Assembly (NCBI GenBank): GCA_938743325.2
Contig: OW568901.1
Location: 248,001 to 312,000, forward strand
Length of the DNA stretch: 64,000 nt
Reading direction: 5' to 3'
Source: Pycnococcus provasolii
Taxonomy: Eukaryota; Chlorophyta; Pseudoscourfieldiophyceae; Pseudoscourfieldiales; Pycnococcaceae
In this document: positions 59,034 through 64,000 of the stretch, one piece after another
Layout: the number at the start of each line of letters is the position of its first letter
Numbering within the stretch: the first letter of the stretch is position 1
Made by a program: the position numbers and the translations under genes
Notes under the pieces: model-generated
Told to the model about the DNA's origin: nothing
The model's database searches: none
The model's input: only the letters and a program-made list of their open reading frames with translations

Positions 59034-60463
59034 GGCGGCGAGCTCATCCATGGCCTTTGATCCCCTTTTCGATGTTGCTCTGGCAACGTCGTTCGCAGGA
59101 ACTCCGCGTAGCACTCCTAGACTTTCCAAACGACTTTGCAACGCCGCACGCACGTCATCCTCTTGCGACATCTTATTTGCTTTCAAGAGACTTTCAACCT
59201 TTCCTATCAACCAATCAACGTCGCTCTGCGTTTTAGATAGTTTCGCGATTCTTGGATTTACCAAGAGTGCGAACGCCTCTACTCGCACAGTGAAATGCAA
59301 GGTTTTGTCGTCATGTTCCGACGGAGAGTCGACGAGGGTGCGGTAGCCGTTGCCTTTGCTGGCTTCCTCCTCGCCCTCGTGCGCCGGTACCTTCGGATTG
59401 ATCTTTGACCATTTGCTTGTGCCGGCGCTTTGCTTTAGCGACGGGCCACGCGACAGTCGCGCAATGTGCTCGGCCACCACCTCCATCAGATTTTCCAAGA
59501 GAGATTTCGCATAGTAGGCAACGTCTTCTTGCTTAGCAGGGATCGCGTTCACCTCCGTTTGTAGGATGAGAAGTTTTTTGACGAACGATGCCACGTTGTG
59601 CTGCAAACCCACGCCCAACTCTCTCAAGAAGTCTTGCGGCGTTCCTTTCAAAGCTTTCAACCGTTGTACCAGGACATCCTTGAACGCTCCAAGGTCCGGC
59701 GGCGGACGAACCGTTTCGCTTATGAGGTTGTGCCCTTCTGCGATCACAAGTGCGTCGTTCTCGTCTTCAACAACGCGGACCCATGGCCCCTTACACGGCC
59801 GTAGTAGAACTACTAATTAGGGCCCTAATTAGTAGAACTACTACAGTATTTTCGACCCACTAAGGCCACTATAAAAACCCTTAGATTAGGTGCAAACATA
59901 GCGGCGCGTACTGCAAATGAAAGCCCTTGATGTGTACTTTCAGCTACACAAGAGATCATAACGATTGCATGCTTTCGTGAAAAGTTACTAAATGTTGAAG
60001 TGCATGCACTCAATTTGCGTAGTAGAACTACTACGCAAAACGTGTGATTAGCCACCCACCCATGCGTGTAGCGTTTGTCGTTGTTGCCAGCGGTTGCCAG
60101 GTGGTCGAGCATGAGGTACCGCGTGTTCCCTGCTAACAGCTTGTACTCCACGTCCTCGCCCTCGCCGACTTTAAGGGCGAAGCCTGGCATACTAGAGTCC
60201 CAACCTTGCACTGTGAGGGACTCGTACATGTCGCAGAGCCTGTACTCTTCGGTGCCTTGCTCGTGTGTTTGGCGTGCACTGTGAGGAAGTTGCTTGATGA
60301 AGGCGTCGGCGACCTTTCGGTCCCGTGTACGCTGGCGTTCCCCGAACACCATGCGCCCAACTTCAACCTCTATAGGTTCTCCAACCTTCTTCTCAGCCGC
60401 CCAAAACTCATCTATGAGTCTCTTGCGGTCGTCGGTGGTGGTGTTGTCGTTCGCGTCAGACAT
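58761..60463 (-). CDS. ParB-like domain protein with C-terminal Cys/His cluster, interrupted by a palindromic insert or intron
   Basis: Two adjoining frames fit one protein. The first starts at the ATG 60463 (MSDANDNTTT) and contains KVADAFIKQL and YKLLAGNTRYLML, which resemble the ParB nuclease-like fold (the GNTRY segment corresponds to GERR in ParB). The second, from about 59789, begins GPWVRVVEDENDALVIAEGHNLI. It is helical, has an Ala run and ends in a Cys/His cluster (CSYCSQETPWHCPEC, then CFSRHC) like the zinc ribbons of some DNA transposases. A candidate intron 60055-59790 (GTGGCT to TGTAAG, 266 bp, phase 0) would join them into 478 residues, but both sites are weak. The gap contains the palindromes described below. 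It could be a spliced gene, a gene broken by an insert, or a domesticated transposon remnant. Confidence 0.55.
59801..59844. repeat. 44-bp near-perfect palindrome with TTAGGG-CCCTAA centre
   Basis: Two arms meet at TTAGGGCCCTAA; each arm contains GTAGTAGAACTACTA or its close relative. A third copy of the 16-mer GTAGTAGAACTACTAC is at 60019-60034. The copies bracket about 175-230 bp of AT-richer DNA inside the ParB-like gene. Confidence 0.92.
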
Positions 60464-60473
60464 TATGAGGCCG

Positions 60474-60593
60474 GGTGCAAGGTGCAAAAGTGAGCTCGGT
60501 CGGCCAAGGGGGAGGTGCAAGGTGCAAAAGTGAGCTCGGTCGGCCAAGGGGGAGGTGCAAGGTGCAAAAGTGAGCTCGGTCGGCCAAGGGGGA
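60474..60593. repeat. 40-bp tandem repeat, three exact copies plus degenerate remainder
   Basis: Units begin GGTGCAAGGTGCAAAAGTGA and end CCAAGGGGGA. Degenerate parts continue to about 60655. The array starts 11 bp before the ParB-like ATG. Confidence 0.95.
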
Positions 60594-60656
60594 GGTGCAA
60601 GGTAGGTGCAAGGTGAGACCAAGGGGAGATGCATGGTGCAAGGTGAGCTCGGCCAA

Positions 60657-60683
60657 GGGCTCTTGATCCACGATCAAGAGCCC
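60657..60683. repeat. Perfect hairpin, 12-bp arms and 3-base loop
   Basis: GGGCTCTTGATC, loop CAC, GATCAAGAGCCC. Possible RNA 3'-end or cruciform structure; no adjacent T run. Confidence 0.9.
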
Positions 60684-60690
60684 CCAAACT

Positions 60691-60958
60691 AACCCCCAAA
60701 CTGGGTCTCTGGTTCGTCTTGTTTCGGGGTTAGTTAGCCATGGCTAACACTAACCCCCAATCTGGGTCTCTGGTTCGTCTTGTTTCGGGGTTGAATGCGA
60801 GCATGCGCCGGGGCGAAATGCAACAGTGTATCCCTTCGCGTGACGCAATCAACGGGAATTTAAGACGGAAGTGTAGCCGGACACAACGAGTTTTTTCTCC
60901 CAACCCATGTCCTATACTAAACCCCAATCTGTTCTCTGGTTCGTCTTGTTTCGGGGTT
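60691..60958. repeat. Three dispersed copies of a 41-bp unit starting AACCCC and ending GGGGTT
   Basis: Copies at 60691-60731, 60752-60792 and 60919-60958, sharing CTCTGGTTCGTCTTGTTTCG. Copies 1 and 3 are followed by AGTTAGCC; the ends are complementary (AACCCC and GGGGTT). Confidence 0.92.
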
Positions 60959-61285
60959 AGTTAGCCGTTTGTATCGGGTAGACCATGTTGGTATTACATT
61001 TCCTCTTGGACCTTTTTGGTCGGGAACCGCGGGGACCTCACTCGAGAGAGCAAACTGCCACTCAATCGACTTGACCACCTTAATCAACGTGATGCAACAC
61101 CGGCCGCGAACGTGCATTCGTGCAAGCCTCCTGAAAGCTCGCGGCCGGTGTGCAAGGTAAGTACGACCGTGTGATCAAGAAAGCGTTTTTACGAAAGTTG
61201 TCCGGACAGACGAGAGATTATTTGGTCACAAAATTCCAAAGCGTCGTTTTTACAAAACGTGTGCAACAATCCTCATTCCCACCTT

Positions 61286-64000
61286 TCACTCGAAGTCGCT
61301 GTCATCACCGTCCTCCTCCTCGCTGTCATCATCAAAGTCGTCGTCGTCAGATTCTTCGACGACCACCGCCTTTTTCGCCGCACGCTTCGGCGCCGCCGCG
61401 CGCGGCGGCGGCGGCGAGACTACCATGCAGTCGTCGTCGTCGTCCTCCTCCTCATCAGAGTCCTCCACCTCCACCACTACCGCAGCCTTCGCGGCGCGCT
61501 TCTTCGCCGCAGGCTTCGCGGACGGCGACGGCGAGTCGCCGCCACGCTTCGTCGCAGCCGGCTTTTTCGTCGCAGCAGCCGGCTTCTTTGCTGCAGCCTT
61601 CTTCGCCACTGGCATGGGCGGTGGCGGAGCCGCCTTCAGCGCCACCGCGTGCTCCACCATCGCGGCGTCCCAGGCTTGTGTGAACGATTCGAGGTCGTCC
61701 ATCCACGCCTCCTTCGGCGTGCGCGCGCGCAACGTCGCCACCAGCGCCTCCTGCTCTCCACGCTTCGCGAGGAGTGCGTCGACCCGCTCACGCGTGAGCG
61801 ACGACAGCGGCAGCTTCAGCAGGTACTCGTAGCTGCCACCGCTTTTGCTGCCCTCGTCCTCCTCCTCCTCGTCGTCGTCCTCATCAGCAGCAGCCTTCTT
61901 CTTCTTTCCATTCTCAAGCCTCGGCAGACCCATCTTCTCGAGTTCCTTCTCGATCTGCGCCTTGGCCTTCTTGGCCAGCGTCAGCTTCCCGTCGCAAACC
62001 GCGAGAATGAATTTCGCCATCGCGCTCAACTTGACCATCTCCGCCTCCGCGCTGGCGAGCTGAGCAGCCTTGCGTGCCTCGTACAGCTTCAGGCGAGCGT
62101 TGTAGAAGTCTTCGATGATCGCCTCGGGCGTCGCGTACTTCTTGATGCGACCGTCGGCTGCAAACAGGTTCATGTTGCTCGTGCTCATCTGCGTGCTGAG
62201 CTTGAACGTCTTCCACAGGCCAGTAGCCTCCACCTTCTCCATCTGCGCCTCCGTCATCGTCACCGTGAACGACACCATCGTGTCCGTGTGGTTCTCCTTG
62301 AAGTCGATGATGCTCGCAGGCTCGCCCTTCTCGCCAGGCTTCATCATGCCCTCAAGCATGTCTTTCGTGCCCTGCGTCCAGCTCCTCACAGGCAACTCTG
62401 TGATGATCACCGTCGTCGCATCCTTCTTCTCGACGCAGCCACTCACGGTGTAGCTGCGGCTGCCCTTCTGATCAGCCTCGTTGCGCACGACGTGCCCCGC
62501 AAAGCCGCGCCACCACGGCGTCATCTCCTCCATCTCCTCGCCGAGCATGAGCCTCTTCAGGTTGTCGACGATGTCCTTCGGGTTGTAGTTCGGAACCTGC
62601 GTGCTCCATCCCGTTCCAATGCCGTCTGCGCCATTCACGAGCACCATGGGCAGAATCGGCGCGTACCACTCAGGCTCGATGCTCTGTCCCTCCTCCGTCA
62701 GGATCTTCAGCTGGTTGTCATCCGCCTCGGGGAAAAGCAGCCTTGTCATAGGTGCAAGTCGCGTGAACACGTAACGCGGGCTCGCGGCATCTTTGCCACC
62801 CTGCAGGCGCGTTCCAAACTGGCCGCTCGGAACCAGCAGGTTTACGTTGTTAGATCCCACGAAGTCCTGAGCCATCTGAATGATCGCCTGAGCAAGACTC
62901 GTCTCGCCGTGGTGATACGCGGCGTGCTCGCTGACGTAACCCGCAAGCTGCGCCACCTTGATGTCCTTCGTAAGCTTGCGACGGAAGCATGAAAACAAAA
63001 TCTTGCGCTGCCCCGGCTTCAGTCCATCCATCACGCTGGGAATCGAGCGCTGCAGATCCGCCAAGCTGAACAGGATCAGCTCCTTGTTGACAAACTCCTT
63101 GTACGTCATCGAGTCGCACTCATTGTCCAGAAACGTGCCCGGCTCGTGCGCCATCATCCACTCCTTACGATCTTCGACACGCTTCTTGCTGAATGCCAGA
63201 TCAATCGCATTCGAGTCCTGCGCATCCTCGTAGACGAAATCCTTGCGGTGCTGGTCAAACGCCTTGAAGTACTGCTTCGCTTCCGCGGCTGTGGAGGTAC
63301 CGAGACCCTTGTAGTACTTCAGGTTCCATCCTCGTGTGTTTGTGTTCTCGCACCACGCCTCGTACTCAGGCATTGTGTAGAACGTTTTCGTCTGCGATCC
63401 CTTCGTCGCCTTGACGATCGGCGTAACGAACTCCTGCAAAAAGTTGTTGCGCTGCAGCAGCGAAGGGAAGTGCGAGTCGAACATGTTGATCAGCAGACCC
63501 TTGATGTGCGAACCGTCGTGATCCTGGTCCGTCATGATGAGCACCTTGCCGTAGCGCAGGCTCTTCGTGTCCTCGTACTTGTGGCCATGCTTCAGTCCCA
63601 AGATCTGCTTGAGGTAGTTCAGCTCGGCATTCGCCATCACCTGCGTGTGCGTCGCCTCACGCACGTTCAGCAGCTTACCGCGCAGGGGGAACACGCCGTA
63701 GTGGTCACGCCCGACGACGCCGAGGCCGCTGACTGCAAGCGACTTGGCGCTGTCACCCTCCGTGAGAATGAGCGTGCACTTCTGGCTGTTGCGTCCACCC
63801 GCGTCGTTCGCGTCGTCGAGCTTGGGGATTCCCGTGAGACGCGTCGTCTTCTTGCCGTCGTTCTTCTTCAGGTCCTTGTTCTGCTTCAGGCTCGCAAACG
63901 AAAGAATGGCGTCGATGATGCCGCTCTTGCTGATGACATCCTTGAGAAACTTCTCGCTCAGCTCGCACGTCGAACCGAAACGATCCTTGCGCAGCGTCAT
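61286..64000 (-). CDS. TOP2: DNA topoisomerase II, all but the N-terminal ATPase part (runs off window end)
   Basis: 904 residues are visible and the frame is open at the window edge, so the ATPase (GHKL) domain lies outside. The Toprim domain shows LILTEGDSAKSLA and MTDQDHDGSHIKG, which bind the catalytic magnesium. The breakage-reunion domain has GYVSEHAAYHHGE and SPRYVFTRL with the active-site tyrosine (about visible residue 409), then NGADGIGTGWST. The C-terminal 200 residues are Lys/Ala-rich blocks (KKAAAKKPAAATKK) alternating with acidic runs, as usual for the regulatory tail of eukaryotic type II enzymes. It passes one duplex through another in the nucleus during replication and mitosis. 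No intron is seen in the visible part. Confidence 0.97.
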   Translation of the reverse strand: MTLRKDRFGSTCELSEKFLKDVISKSGIIDAILSFASLKQNKDLKKNDGKKTTRLTGIPKLDDANDAGGRNSQKCTLILTEGDSAKSLAVSGLGVVGRDHYGVFPLRGKLLNVREATHTQVMANAELNYLKQILGLKHGHKYEDTKSLRYGKVLIMTDQDHDGSHIKGLLINMFDSHFPSLLQRNNFLQEFVTPIVKATKGSQTKTFYTMPEYEAWCENTNTRGWNLKYYKGLGTSTAAEAKQYFKAFDQHRKDFVYEDAQDSNAIDLAFSKKRVEDRKEWMMAHEPGTFLDNECDSMTYKEFVNKELILFSLADLQRSIPSVMDGLKPGQRKILFSCFRRKLTKDIKVAQLAGYVSEHAAYHHGETSLAQAIIQMAQDFVGSNNVNLLVPSGQFGTRLQGGKDAASPRYVFTRLAPMTRLLFPEADDNQLKILTEEGQSIEPEWYAPILPMVLVNGADGIGTGWSTQVPNYNPKDIVDNLKRLMLGEEMEEMTPWWRGFAGHVVRNEADQKGSRSYTVSGCVEKKDATTVIITELPVRSWTQGTKDMLEGMMKPGEKGEPASIIDFKENHTDTMVSFTVTMTEAQMEKVEATGLWKTFKLSTQMSTSNMNLFAADGRIKKYATPEAIIEDFYNARLKLYEARKAAQLASAEAEMVKLSAMAKFILAVCDGKLTLAKKAKAQIEKELEKMGLPRLENGKKKKAAADEDDDEEEEDEGSKSGGSYEYLLKLPLSSLTRERVDALLAKRGEQEALVATLRARTPKEAWMDDLESFTQAWDAAMVEHAVALKAAPPPPMPVAKKAAAKKPAAATKKPAATKRGGDSPSPSAKPAAKKRAAKAAVVVEVEDSDEEEDDDDDCMVVSPPPPRAAAPKRAAKKAVVVEESDDDDFDDDSEEEDGDDSDFE

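Larger units (their letters stand above)
60464..61285. other. Repeat-rich spacer between topoisomerase II and the ParB-like gene
   Basis: Holds three tandem 40-bp units, a perfect hairpin, three dispersed 41-bp units and a second inverted repeat (61097-61109 with 61139-61151, 13-bp arms around a 29-base loop). Small frames in it are readings of the repeats. The 3' UTR of topoisomerase II and the ParB-like promoter should be here. Confidence 0.65.

Noticed and set aside
61259-62992. Long forward frame opposite topoisomerase II
   Set aside because: Arg/Leu-rich artefact of the GC-rich antisense strand; the minus-strand product is clearly topoisomerase II.

Overview
This is a nuclear segment from a gene-dense eukaryote, most likely a unicellular green alga. 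Pointers to the green lineage are a plant-type complex I subunit NDUFB8, a protein resembling the plant chloroplast protein RPH1, a LURP-one-related protein, a CDPK, a plastid cysteine-rich DnaJ-type protein, and TGTAA motifs just after many stop codons (the usual chlorophyte poly(A) signal). The DNA is GC-rich and most genes have one exon. The few introns (about 105-280 bp) have GT-AG ends and restore conserved reading frames when removed. Short TTAGGG/CCCTAA arrays are scattered between genes. I cannot name the species.

Layout. 1-8.4 kb: protein kinase start (truncated by the window), an unknown protein, an Aurora-like kinase, a 2OG-Fe(II) oxygenase, a LURP-one-related protein, a heme-oxygenase-like protein and a plastid DnaJ-zinc-finger protein. 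8.7-16.6 kb: RPH1-like membrane protein, a CDPK with an altered HRD motif, a selenocysteine glutathione peroxidase with a recognisable SECIS element, and a response regulator-WD40 fusion. 17-28 kb: mostly housekeeping genes (NDUFB8, mitochondrial uS13, PDI, a WD40 protein, a GT77-like glycosyltransferase, a small membrane protein, NDUFV2, eIF3l). 28-46 kb: an accessory-looking region with an ankyrin-TIR protein, a large unknown protein, a complete Mutator-like transposon with 162-bp inverted repeats and 9-bp target duplications, a TPR/MYND protein, and a NACHT-WD40 (NLR-like) protein with 14 nearly identical WD40 repeats. 46-64 kb: DGAT2, an RNase H-3'-5' exonuclease fusion, an LRR protein, a seven-TM-like kinase, a ParB-like gene interrupted by a palindromic insert, a repeat-rich spacer, and the C-terminal three quarters of DNA topoisomerase II.

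The most interesting signals are: (1) the NACHT-WD40 protein, whose repeat array shows the homogenised-but-position-variable pattern of fungal HET-E/HNWD recognition receptors, and the ankyrin-TIR protein 12 kb away; both begin with an MGC myristoylation-type N-terminus and could belong to an innate-immunity-like system; (2) the selenoprotein GPx with a form 2-type SECIS; (3) a Mutator-like transposon that carries telomere-like repeats inside its own terminal repeats; (4) several unusual domain fusions. All calls were made by reading the sequence; no database search was run.
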